The position numbers and the translations under genes are program-made. Shown piece after piece: positions 1 to 6,672 of a stretch of DNA of 41,271 nucleotides. The notes under the pieces were generated by a model. The model was not told the origin of the DNA. It made no database searches and saw nothing but the letters and a program-made list of their open reading frames with translations. Source of the stretch: an uncultured Clostridia bacterium (lineage in GTDB: Bacteria; Bacillota; Clostridia; Christensenellales; Borkfalkiaceae); assembly GCA_944341075.1 (NCBI GenBank), contig CALVLV010000017.1, forward strand, positions 1 to 41,271. The letters run 5' to 3'. Every line of letters starts with the position of its first letter. Positions within the stretch are counted from its first letter, which is position 1.

Positions 1-86
1 AATACATTTTTTCCTTGCTCTTCGCCGAAAGTTTCAATACAGTCTTTCTCTAAAAAAGGCAGATTCGTATTTTCAAACTCACTCAT
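1..86 (-). CDS. Cut-off unknown protein (N-terminus only)
   Basis: Only the first 28 codons are in the window, reading leftward from an ATG at 84-86. The visible residues begin MSEFENTNLPFLEKDC and match no family I can name. Its ATG lies inside the end of the AbrB-like gene (8-base overlap in another frame), so the two are almost certainly one transcript and translationally coupled. In Bacillota, AbrB-type regulators of this size often sit directly ahead of the gene they control, so this may be the regulated partner, but that is inference. Confidence 0.55.
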   Translation of the reverse strand, partial: MSEFENTNLPFLEKDCIETFGEEQGKNV

Positions 87-303
87 TGCTACCGTCCTCC
101 ATCTTCTGAAAGATGTCCGACGCAAATTTCTGCAACACGTCCGATTTGGTCACGGCGATCCCCCACTTTTCGTCGCCGAGTACAATGAGCGTGTCTCCCG
201 CCTTAATATCAAATTTATCTCGCGCCTCGCGCGGAATGACGATCTGTCCGCGCTCTCCTACCTTTACCGTACCGAAGATATAATGCCCTTTGGGAATTTC
301 CAT
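79..303 (-). CDS. AbrB/SpoVT-family DNA-binding regulator
   Basis: A 74-residue protein with the SpoVT-AbrB swapped-hairpin core: a first strand, the loop GERGQIVIPREAR (residues 16-28) and a second strand ending in the hydrophobic run GDTLIVLGD. Proteins of this family dimerise and bind DNA as transition-state regulators or antitoxin-type repressors. The start is supported by AAAGGAG eight bases upstream. Upstream lies an inverted repeat (318-326 and 334-342, TTCATACAA/TTGTATGAA) that may be its own operator. The next gene overlaps its stop by 8 bases. No toxin domain is visible in the short piece of that partner, so antitoxin status is not claimed. Confidence 0.85.
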   Translation of the reverse strand: MEIPKGHYIFGTVKVGERGQIVIPREARDKFDIKAGDTLIVLGDEKWGIAVTKSDVLQKFASDIFQKMEDGSNE

Positions 304-317
304 TGCTGTTTTCTCCT

Positions 318-342
318 TTCATACAATTCATATTTGTATGAA
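318..342. promoter_or_regulatory. Inverted repeat ahead of the AbrB-like gene
   Basis: Arms TTCATACAA (318-326) and TTGTATGAA (334-342) are perfectly complementary around a 7-base centre. It sits 15 bases upstream of the AbrB-like start, just 5' of the Shine-Dalgarno sequence, the usual place for an autoregulatory operator. It could instead act as an mRNA hairpin. Confidence 0.5.
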
Positions 343-501
343 TTATCATATCACAGTTCAGGCGCAATGCCAAGCACAAAAAATCAAATCAACATAAAAA
401 AGGGATCAACCGTTATAGTTAGTCCCTTATTAGATTTAATCGGATTTCTCTGCATTGAACTTTTCCTTATATCCAAAGTAACCACCTTGTCCACCATTTG
501 C

Positions 502-519
502 ATATCCAAGCAAACTACG
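502..519 (-). repeat. Arm-type repeat inside island end (copy 1)
   Basis: On the minus strand this reads GTAGTTTGCTTGGATATG. The same 18 bases recur at 3437-3454, and a relative lies at about 3468-3486. Each copy lies 110-150 bases to the left of an rlmD-tail copy (632 and 3601), which is where integrase or excisionase arm sites are expected in an integrative element. Confidence 0.5.
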
Positions 520-527
520 CGTTTTAC

Positions 528-570
528 AAAAATGAACGAAGAGAGCGTCTTTCCGAAGAAAAGCGCTCTC
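528..570 (-). terminator. UUCG-loop terminator after rlmD-tail copy 1
   Basis: On the minus strand GAGAGCGCTTTTC pairs with GAAAGACGCTCTC across a TTCG tetraloop (541-570), with one mismatch and one wobble. A run of T follows (complement of AAAAA at 528-532). It lies about 60 bases beyond the stop codon of the first rlmD-tail copy, where a terminator of the interrupted gene would be expected. Confidence 0.65.
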
Positions 571-617
571 CATACATTTCGTTAAAATCAATATATAGTG
601 TTTTAATTCGATATACA

Positions 618-664
618 AATACAATATATGTCTATTTTCGACATAGCAAAACCAGCGTTTCCAC
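618..664 (-). repeat. rlmD 3'-end att copy 1
   Basis: On the minus strand the segment 664-632 encodes VETLVLLCRK-stop, the last ten residues of rlmD, followed by ATATATTGTATTT which is also shared with the real rlmD end. The centre is TATGTC-gaaaata-GACATA (645-627): inverted 6-base arms around a 7-base spacer, the layout of a tyrosine-recombinase core site. Codon choices differ from the true rlmD end (GTGGAAACG against GTCGAGACA), as expected if this tail came in with an element. Confidence 0.75.
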
Positions 665-907
665 CCAGGTAGACACGTCATTTTGAATATATAAAAGTCA
701 TTTAAACAACTTCATTTTATCTCAAACTATAGGCGGAGATAACCACTGAGCTATTGTCCCCGTTTCACATTTATTTTTTTTACAACCTTCTCTATTCCAT
801 TTCTTTTTTTATTCCCATCAATTTATAAGAACATTTAAAGTTAACATATAAACTACCAAAGGCATATATCATTCAAATATTACTTTTATACTTATCCAAG
901 GAATGAG

Positions 908-936
908 TTGTAATTTTTTTATAATTTTGATATAAT
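908..936 (+). promoter_or_regulatory. Promoter of the HEPN gene
   Basis: TTGTAA (908-913), a 17-base spacer and TATAAT (931-936) form a good sigma-70-type promoter. The start of transcription would fall near 943, leaving about 100 bases of leader before the ATG at 1047. Confidence 0.65.
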
Positions 937-1046
937 AAATTTATCAAATTTTTAGAAGAGCTAACTTTTAAAAATCTTCAATCAATAATCTTTAACTCTG
1001 CTAACCATATTTTTAGTATCAAATTTTAAAGGATGAATGTGATATT

Positions 1047-2882
1047 ATGCTTAAAGTGATACCAGGTCATTGGAATTATGACAAATCCATGGAGATGTTT
1101 TGGCTTTTTTACCAAATCACTGATGAACTTCTGAGTGAAACCACTTCAGACACATATGCCTTACCGCTGCATAACGCAATCACTCTGCTTAATGAAATGG
1201 ATGAGGTCTATTCACTTTTAGACAACTATGGAATCGTTAAGGAATATTTTACAAATTATCTTGCTCCAATAATTGATGAATTTATTGCTTGTACAGAAAA
1301 AGACTACATTTTAAAAAAAATGTTAGGAGATAGACTTAACAGTATTAGAACTGGTTTTTATGAATCGTTAACAAATCCGATTTTGTTGAGCCGTTGGATC
1401 GGTATTTTTAGACAAGCATGCAGTGCCAAAAAATACCGAGATAACTACAAGAACGAAATAGAACATTTAATATTAACAAATAGCCCCGATAAGAACAATT
1501 TGATATATTGTACAAAAAACTATTATATTTCATTGCTTAATGCAGGATACTCTAGAGAATATTTGTATACATGTGCTAAAAGATTTTTTAATAATCCCAA
1601 AAAGTCCGTTACTCTAGCACAAATTTCCTCGTATTTTAAACAGTTTAACACCTCTAAAAAAGCATATGAATTTTTAGTTCTGCTTAATACAGAGTCTTTT
1701 GATTATATTGATGGTCTCAGTGATAATATTAACATCAAAATGGACATCAAGAAAATTTCAACTATCGAAGAGCGTAAAGAGCTTTGTAAAGATCGGCTAG
1801 TTTCAGATATGTTTGTTGACTATGATAAGCGTCTACACCAAGCAAAAGCGCATGAAAAAGTTGAAATTGTTGTTTTTAAAGATATCGCACTTGATCCATA
1901 TATAGCAGCAAATAACTTTATAGAGCATTTGCGTTTTTTGCAAATGTTTATGGTATATTTTAAACATTTCTATGCCACAAATCAAGTTTATAAATTTTTA
2001 CTAAAAGATGACAATGGCAATTACCACGAATTTAAACTTCCTTATAAACTCAGAAAACGTCCATACATCCAACAAAACTTAATGGATAAGCGAATCACTA
2101 ATATTCTTGCACAGAAAGCGATGACCCCTTTTGCATTCATTTCCCTTGCTCATGCTATTGAAATGCATGCTGAGTCTCTTGAATCTAAAAATTATAGTGC
2201 GCTGATAAGAACTTTCTGGACAGCATTAGAAACCTTATTTTTAAATCCATCTGTTAATAGTGGGCGTGAAAATGTAATTAATAGTGTCATTTCAATTATC
2301 CAAAAAACCTATTTACTGAAAATCACACGCCTCATATATTCTCAAGTTTGTGAAACGCTTCCATCACAAGAATTAGAAAAGTTTGATATTAAAACATATA
2401 AATCTTTTTTGTTATTTTTTTCGTCACATGAGGCTGGATCAGAAGAAATGAAAAAACTCTATTCTTGCTTGGGTGACAATATCTTATTACGCTCCAGAAT
2501 ATACAATTTAAGAAATTCCCTAAAATCCGGGAAGAAAATTTCCGAATTTCTTTCAAAACATGAAACGAAAATTAACTGGCAACTAAAACGCTTGTATCGA
2601 ATCCGTAATATAGCCACACATTTAGGGAGTGAGGCCGGTGGATTAAGTATAGCTGTTAATCATCTGCATAGTTATTTCGATTATATAGTTAATTATATGT
2701 TATGCAAATCGGAAAATGGCGATATTATTGTTGACATTTCAACATTAGTTTTAGAAACTATAAATGATAATAGAATTCATAATGAACTTTTGAAGTCAAA
2801 TGAACCACTCTCAGCCTCTAATTACATGAAATATTTTTTCGGACCTGATAGCCGTCTAATTGACTATCAATTTGAACATTGA
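1047..2882 (+). CDS. Orphan HEPN-domain protein, candidate anti-phage RNase
   Basis: A 611-residue, mostly helical protein that I cannot place in a named family over its full length. The last third looks like an ApeA-like HEPN domain: an N-terminal helix with the pattern FWTALETLF (residues 390-398, acidic E395) and, after about 120 residues, the catalytic motif RNIATH (R520, N521, H525), a textbook R-N-x3-H. HEPN domains with this motif are metal-independent RNases common in abortive-infection and toxin systems. Residues 1-370 have no motif I recognise and could be the sensor. No signal peptide or membrane segment is seen. The gene is strongly AT-rich unlike its neighbours, has its own promoter and terminator, and stands alone between two rlmD-tail repeats, so it is probably transferred cargo. 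AAAGG lies 14 bases before the ATG, a rather long spacing. Confidence 0.7.
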   Translation: MLKVIPGHWNYDKSMEMFWLFYQITDELLSETTSDTYALPLHNAITLLNEMDEVYSLLDNYGIVKEYFTNYLAPIIDEFIACTEKDYILKKMLGDRLNSIRTGFYESLTNPILLSRWIGIFRQACSAKKYRDNYKNEIEHLILTNSPDKNNLIYCTKNYYISLLNAGYSREYLYTCAKRFFNNPKKSVTLAQISSYFKQFNTSKKAYEFLVLLNTESFDYIDGLSDNINIKMDIKKISTIEERKELCKDRLVSDMFVDYDKRLHQAKAHEKVEIVVFKDIALDPYIAANNFIEHLRFLQMFMVYFKHFYATNQVYKFLLKDDNGNYHEFKLPYKLRKRPYIQQNLMDKRITNILAQKAMTPFAFISLAHAIEMHAESLESKNYSALIRTFWTALETLFLNPSVNSGRENVINSVISIIQKTYLLKITRLIYSQVCETLPSQELEKFDIKTYKSFLLFFSSHEAGSEEMKKLYSCLGDNILLRSRIYNLRNSLKSGKKISEFLSKHETKINWQLKRLYRIRNIATHLGSEAGGLSIAVNHLHSYFDYIVNYMLCKSENGDIIVDISTLVLETINDNRIHNELLKSNEPLSASNYMKYFFGPDSRLIDYQFEH

Positions 2883-2972
2883 CCAAGAAAATATCTAAAC
2901 TATTATCTTATTCAACAGTTTAATTAAATTTTAGCTTGACTTAGGTATTTTATTAATACTTGTATCAATCCT

Positions 2973-3016
2973 CATAAAAAATAACAGAAATTTTAATAAT
3001 AGCTTCTGTTTTTATG
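2973..3016. terminator. Terminator of the HEPN gene
   Basis: AACAGAA (2983-2989) pairs with TTCTGTT (3004-3010), extended outward by CATAAAAA and TTTTTATG. The A-rich and T-rich flanks would let it work in both directions. It lies 100 bases after the stop codon. Confidence 0.6.
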
Positions 3017-3203
3017 AAATATTGTTAAACTAATGCATTTTACTCTTTAAGCAAGACCTTATTCGGTAACATATCCAAAATTACTACCCTAACACTTAAT
3101 TGAAATATCTACTCATACTATGCGGGGCAATTTTATGTACTGTAACATAACAAAATTACAATGATATCGTATCGCTTAATGGATATAAAAAAATTTTTGC
3201 ATG

Positions 3204-3232
3204 AAAAAGGTCAAAAACCGAAGTTATTGACC
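3204..3232 (-). terminator. UUCG-loop terminator after rlmD-tail copy 2
   Basis: On the minus strand GGTCAA-t-AAC, loop TTCG, GTT-t-TTGACC is followed by TTTTT (complement of 3204-3208). It lies about 20 bases past the stop codon of the second rlmD-tail copy (3254), so it may be the native terminator of an rlmD gene. Confidence 0.65.
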
Positions 3233-3253
3233 TAAAATTACTTCTCTTTACTC

Positions 3254-3286
3254 TTATTTTCGACATAGCAAAACCAGCGTTTCCAC
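3254..3286 (-). repeat. rlmD 3'-end att copy 2
   Basis: On the minus strand it encodes VETLVLLCRK followed by a TAA stop (3256-3254). It matches copy 1 over GTGGAAACG and the following core through GAAAATA, then diverges (AGAGTA instead of GACATA). So it keeps the left arm and the 7-base spacer but not the right arm, consistent with being the opposite junction of an integrated element. Confidence 0.75.
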
Positions 3287-3436
3287 TCATATCGTCGCCC
3301 TGATTGAGATATTTTAGATATATGCTTGACTGTTTTGTTTCGATATACCCATTCTACCATGTATCACGGGTTTAGTTATCTCCATTTTTATGCCGAATAC
3401 CGCAAAAATTCGCTCGATTAAAATGCCCGTTTTTTA

Positions 3437-3486
3437 CATATCCAAGCAAACTACCTGTATTTTTCCTGACATACCGAAGCAATCTA
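3437..3486 (-). repeat. Arm-type repeats near rlmD (copies 2 and 3)
   Basis: On the minus strand two near-identical units follow each other: GGTAGATTGCTTCGGTATGT (about 3486-3467) and GGTAGTTTGCTTGGATATGT (3456-3437). The second matches the unit at 502-519. Tandem direct repeats next to a core site are typical of integrase or excisionase arm sites. Confidence 0.5.
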
Positions 3487-3585
3487 CCCGACAGTTCTAA
3501 AAATACGGTAGCAGGTGAATCACACTGACTTTTCGATTATGGCTTAATCCATTGCATACAATATATTGTGGTCAATATTAAAATT

Positions 3586-3633
3586 AAATACAATATATGG
3601 CTATTTTCGACATAGCAAAACCAGTGTCTCGAC
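3586..3633 (-). repeat. rlmD 3' end: att copy 3 (integration target)
   Basis: This is the genuine end of rlmD, encoding HVETLVLLCRK-stop. The core TATGTC-gaaaata-GCCATA has one arm mismatch compared with copy 1, and the following ATATATTGTATTT is shared with copy 1. The 3' end of the rlmD/rumA gene is a known integration site for integrative conjugative elements of the Tn5252 type in streptococci (established knowledge). Confidence 0.75.
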
Positions 3634-4995
3634 GTGCTTTGTCTGGGGGAACATGTCGTAGGGCTGGATATAGTTTATGGAATACGCGCTTGTTGCGGCA
3701 TAAGCAAGCACCTTTTTTAAAACGCCGTCCTCCTCTGCAAGGGTGCCGACCAGCAGCCCGAGGTCGCGCGCGAGCGTGGCGGGATTGCACGATACGAGAA
3801 TGACTTTATCTGCCCCGCTACACTTTACCGCCTGCACGACGGAGCGCTCCATGCCCTTGCGGGGAGGGTCGCACACTATCACCCTGCGCTCGCCAGCAGT
3901 GCGTGCAAACACGCCCGAAAGTTCGTTTTCCACCTTTCCGCAGATATTGAACATGCGCCCCGAAAGGCCGTTCAGCTCCTTGAGTTCGTCTGCGCAGGCA
4001 GAGGCCTCGGGCACGATCTCCACGCCGTATGCCGCCTTGCAGGCGCGCGCGAGCAGGGCGGTGAGCATGCCTCCGCCGCTGTACAGGTCAACGGCCACGG
4101 CGCCGCCGTCGGCCGCCTCCTCCGCAATGCGTTTATACAGCTCGGTGCGCACCCCGTCGTTGACCTGCAGAAAGGTATTGGCGCCCGCGCGGAACTTTAT
4201 GCCCATGTCTTCCGATTCAAAAAAGCCCTCGCCGCACACGGTGTGCCATTCCTGCCCGAATATGGCGTTGCCCTGCGATTTGTTTATGTTTAGCAGCAGC
4301 GTAACCTGCCCGAGTTCGGCCGTGAGCATGTCTGCAAGCGGGGTGCAGTCCACCATATGCGCGGCTACAAGTACGGCTATGTACCTGCCGCCCACCTCCC
4401 TTACGGCTATGCGGCGGATATCGCCCCTGCGGGTGAGCTCGTCGTACCCTTTAAGCCCGTTGCCCGCCATATATGCCTTGACGAGCGCTATTATTTTGCC
4501 GCACCACTCAGCCTGTATGGGGCAATCTTCTGCGGGGACTATGCGGTGCGAGCGGGGCGCATAGAAGCCGACCGCGGTGTTGCCCGACCCATCCGTGCCC
4601 ACGGGCAGCACCAGCTTGTTGCGGTAGCTATACTGCGCGGGGCTGGGGATTGCGGGGCGCACTTCCGCCTCTATGCCGCCTATCTTTTTGAGCGTGCCCG
4701 CGACCAGCGAAGTTTTGAAAGCAAGCTGGGCGGCATACGACATGTGCTGCAACTGGCAGCCGCCGCACTTTGAAAACACGGGGCAGCGCGGCTGAACGCG
4801 CTCTGGCGAGGGCGAAAGCACGCCCAGGCACTTGCCGTAAGCCACATTGCCCTTTACCGAAAGAATTTTTATGCTGACCTGTTCGCCGACGATGCAACCG
4901 GGCACAAACACCTTGCAGCCATGAAAGTCAAACACAGCCTCGCCCTCGGTGCCGTATCCGCAGGCCACAGCGGTTATAATATCGTTTTTTTGCAT
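3601..4995 (-). CDS. rlmD: 23S rRNA (uracil-5-)-methyltransferase, RlmD/RumA family
   Basis: A 464-residue SAM-dependent enzyme that methylates a uracil of 23S rRNA (U1939 or a paralogous site; the exact site cannot be told from sequence). An N-terminal TRAM-like region is followed by four cysteines for a [4Fe-4S] cluster (C71, C77, C80 and probably C158), the SAM loop VDLYSGGGMLTALLA and the catalytic loop VSCNPATLARDL with nucleophile C403. The end IQPYDMFPQTKHVE is family-typical. The ATG at 4993-4995 is preferred over an upstream ATG at 5157 because the extra segment only reads through repeats and a hairpin. The only Shine-Dalgarno candidate (GGAGG, complement of 5007-5011) is in the 3' arm of a perfect 17-bp hairpin. 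Its 3' end is the integration site of the flanking island. Confidence 0.93.
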   Translation of the reverse strand: MQKNDIITAVACGYGTEGEAVFDFHGCKVFVPGCIVGEQVSIKILSVKGNVAYGKCLGVLSPSPERVQPRCPVFSKCGGCQLQHMSYAAQLAFKTSLVAGTLKKIGGIEAEVRPAIPSPAQYSYRNKLVLPVGTDGSGNTAVGFYAPRSHRIVPAEDCPIQAEWCGKIIALVKAYMAGNGLKGYDELTRRGDIRRIAVREVGGRYIAVLVAAHMVDCTPLADMLTAELGQVTLLLNINKSQGNAIFGQEWHTVCGEGFFESEDMGIKFRAGANTFLQVNDGVRTELYKRIAEEAADGGAVAVDLYSGGGMLTALLARACKAAYGVEIVPEASACADELKELNGLSGRMFNICGKVENELSGVFARTAGERRVIVCDPPRKGMERSVVQAVKCSGADKVILVSCNPATLARDLGLLVGTLAEEDGVLKKVLAYAATSAYSINYIQPYDMFPQTKHVETLVLLCRK

Positions 4996-4998
4996 AGA

Positions 4999-5037
4999 AA
5001 AGCCGCCCTCCGCGGTGCCGCCGCGGAGGGCGGCTTT
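4999..5037 (-). promoter_or_regulatory. 17-bp hairpin holding the rlmD ribosome binding site
   Basis: AAAGCCGCCCTCCGCGG (4999-5015) and CCGCGGAGGGCGGCTTT (5021-5037) pair perfectly around a 5-base loop. On the minus strand the 3' arm contains GGAGGGCGG, 11 bases before the rlmD ATG, and is followed by CTTTTCT. It can be read as a weak intrinsic terminator for the upstream gene, as a fold that hides the rlmD ribosome binding site, or both. Confidence 0.7.
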
Positions 5038-5064
5038 AATAACCTTTATAATAACGCAATAGTT

Positions 5065-5137
5065 GCGGCATATGTGCCGCCCTTTTAATTCAGCCGCGGC
5101 ATACTGCGCAGCCTTTTGATTGCGGCATATGTGCCGC
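5065..5137. repeat. Two copies of the GCGGCATATGTGCCGC palindrome
   Basis: The same 16-bp near-palindrome occurs at 5065-5080 and 5122-5137, about 57 bases apart, between the stop codon of the membrane-protein gene and rlmD. The same or closely related units recur at 6021, 14052, 19276 and 19350. Confidence 0.6.
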
Positions 5138-5170
5138 CCGATTTTTGCCGCACGCAAAATTTTGCGCGGG

Positions 5171-6007
5171 CTATTTTTTGATTTTTGCCACCAGCATGTT
5201 CACAAAGCCCTGCGCGCGGAACATGACGTAGTCGTAAAACCACAGAAAGAGCGAGCCGAGCACTATTATGAACAGCCAGATATAGTTATTTACGAAGTCG
5301 AAGAACGCCGACTGGCCGAAACTGCCGCCCAGCACGCCGCCGAACACGATTAGGTACATTACGTACAGCGTTACATCGAACCACACCATCTTTACTGCAA
5401 GCGCCAGCCACTTGTTCACCTTATAGCGCAGCTGGAAGCTGTTTACCAGCGGGTGCAGCCCGAAGAACATTATAAACGGAATTAGGTTCCAGAACTGACC
5501 GATGGCGCCGAACAGCACGGCGAGCAGCACCGTGCCGAGGTAGGCGAGAAAGTCGCCCAGGTAAAAGCGCTTTGAGAGCGGCACCATGAGCGCGATCTCC
5601 GCAATGATATAGCCCGTTGCCACAAGCACGTTGCTTAAAAGGCCGAGCGTTAAAAACACCACGGCAAACGCGCACGATATGGCCGAAAGGGCTATGCGGA
5701 AGGAGCGCGAATACTTGCTTTTGGGCATGGGGTCGGGCTTTTGCCACAGCGGGGCGCGCTTTTTCTTTTCTGCGCCCTCTGCACCGCCCTCCGCCTTGCC
5801 GCTTTTTGCGCCGTCTGCACCGCCGGCTGCGCTGTCCGCAGCGGCGCCGTTCACACTACCGTCCGCCGCTGTTCCGGCATTTTCCTGCGGCTGCGCGGGC
5901 GATGTTCCGTTTTGCGCGCCCTGCCCTTCGCCTTCGGGAGCCTGATCGTTTTGTTGGGAAAATTCGCCGCCGAAGGGATCTTCGGCGCCGTTTGTATTAT
6001 CGTTCAT
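5171..6007 (-). CDS. Membrane protein with long disordered N-terminus
   Basis: A 278-residue protein I do not recognise. Residues 1 to about 95 are low-complexity, rich in Gly, Ala, Glu, Gln and Asn and probably disordered. They are followed by a basic patch (KKKRAPLWQ, PKSKYSRSF) and five or six hydrophobic segments starting near residue 105. The cytoplasmic tail ends VAKIKK. The pattern suggests an integral membrane protein with an acidic cytoplasmic extension; no catalytic motif is seen. AAGGCGG lies just ahead of the ATG at 6005-6007. It follows the J-like gene on the same strand with 50 bases between, part of which is a repeat palindrome (6021-6036), so it is likely in the trpS operon. 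Confidence 0.75.
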   Translation of the reverse strand: MNDNTNGAEDPFGGEFSQQNDQAPEGEGQGAQNGTSPAQPQENAGTAADGSVNGAAADSAAGGADGAKSGKAEGGAEGAEKKKRAPLWQKPDPMPKSKYSRSFRIALSAISCAFAVVFLTLGLLSNVLVATGYIIAEIALMVPLSKRFYLGDFLAYLGTVLLAVLFGAIGQFWNLIPFIMFFGLHPLVNSFQLRYKVNKWLALAVKMVWFDVTLYVMYLIVFGGVLGGSFGQSAFFDFVNNYIWLFIIVLGSLFLWFYDYVMFRAQGFVNMLVAKIKK

Positions 6008-6020
6008 ATCCGCCTTGCAT

Positions 6021-6036
6021 GCGGCATATGTGCCGC
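6021..6036. repeat. GCGGCATATGTGCCGC palindrome
   Basis: An exact copy of the 16-bp unit seen at 5065 and 5122, placed between two genes just after the stop codon of the J-like gene. Confidence 0.55.
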
Positions 6037-6057
6037 CGAAAGGAAAAAATTATTTGT

Positions 6058-6672
6058 TTACCTGCAGCAATTGCAGAGCATATTAACGCACATGTTTATG
6101 GCGCAGCACTGTATGCACCACGAGCAGAAGTTGCCGCCCATCTGATCCTGGTCGGCCGACTGCATGGTCTGCCCCTCATATACGCCGCGGTTTTCGCCCT
6201 GGGGCTGCTGGGCGGCGCCCTTTATCCTGTCGGAAAGTTTGCGATAGGCTTCCTTATACTTGTCGTTGTCCGGCTCGAGCTGCATGGCTATTTCAAGCTG
6301 CTTTTTGCTTTCGTTCATCCAGTTCTTTTTATAAAACACCACGCTCTGAAGGTAGTGCCAGCGCGCGCTGCGCTCGTTGAACGAGTCGAGCACCCTCTGC
6401 GCCTCCTGAATGTCGCCCGAGCGTATCAGCTCCTCCACCCTGTCGAATGAGGTGCCGCCTTCGGCGGCGGTCTGGTCTTCGGCAAGCTCGCTCATCAGTT
6501 CGTTATACGCCGTATCAAGCTTGGTGAGCATGCGGGCGGCCTCGTTGCCCTCTTCGCCGTCCTTAAAGCGGTCTTCAAGGTACTTGGCGCGCAGGCGGGC
6601 ATAAGCTTCCTTTATCTCCTCTTCGGTTGCGCCCTCTGAAAGGCCTAAAAGTTCAAGATTGGACTTCTTCAT
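6058..6672 (-). CDS. J-domain-like protein with Cys-rich tail, HPD motif absent
   Basis: A 204-residue protein. Residues 4 to about 60 follow the J-domain pattern (LELLGLSEGATEEEIKEAY, then a third helix), but the HPD tripeptide that drives Hsp70 ATPase is replaced by LED in KYLEDRF, so it should not stimulate DnaK in the normal way. Residues 75-150 look like helical TPR-type repeats (WHYLQSVVFYKKNW). The last 24 residues contain eight cysteines and could bind metal or become lipid-modified. The start at 6670-6672 overlaps the stop of the DUF5685 gene as ATGA, with GGGAG upstream, better than a GTG at 6699. The close pairing with DUF5685 suggests a shared job, otherwise unknown. Confidence 0.8.
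   Translation of the reverse strand: MKKSNLELLGLSEGATEEEIKEAYARLRAKYLEDRFKDGEEGNEAARMLTKLDTAYNELMSELAEDQTAAEGGTSFDRVEELIRSGDIQEAQRVLDSFNERSARWHYLQSVVFYKKNWMNESKKQLEIAMQLEPDNDKYKEAYRKLSDRIKGAAQQPQGENRGVYEGQTMQSADQDQMGGNFCSWCIQCCAINMCVNMLCNCCR

Larger units (their letters stand above)
304..1046. other. AT-rich noncoding island flank
   Basis: This 743-base gap holds no credible gene. It contains the inverted repeat of the AbrB gene, one arm-type repeat (502-519), a minus-strand terminator (541-570), the first rlmD-tail att copy (632-664) and the promoter of the HEPN gene (908-936). Short ORFs here (for example 436-681 on the minus strand) merely read through the repeats. Confidence 0.6.
2883..3600. 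other. AT-rich noncoding island flank
   Basis: This 718-base gap has no credible gene. It holds the HEPN terminator (2973-3016), a minus-strand terminator (3204-3232), the second rlmD-tail copy (3254-3286), and two arm-type repeats (3437-3454 and about 3468-3486) close to the rlmD stop codon. Confidence 0.6.

Noticed and set aside
283-585. 100-codon plus-strand ORF opposite the AbrB-like gene
   Set aside because: No ribosome binding site, no recognisable protein pattern, and it overlaps the operator-like repeat and terminator on the other strand.
436-681. 81-codon minus-strand ORF in the island flank
   Set aside because: It reads through the rlmD-tail repeat in another frame, a terminator hairpin and an arm repeat; no ribosome binding site or family resemblance.
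4996-5157. Extended N-terminus of rlmD from an ATG at 5157
   Set aside because: The extra codons read through two palindrome repeats and a hairpin, and no RlmD protein has such an extension.
5617-6450. Long plus-strand ORF opposite the membrane and J-like genes
   Set aside because: Arg/Ala/Pro-rich translation typical of the antisense of GC-rich coding DNA; the minus-strand genes are supported by families and overlaps.
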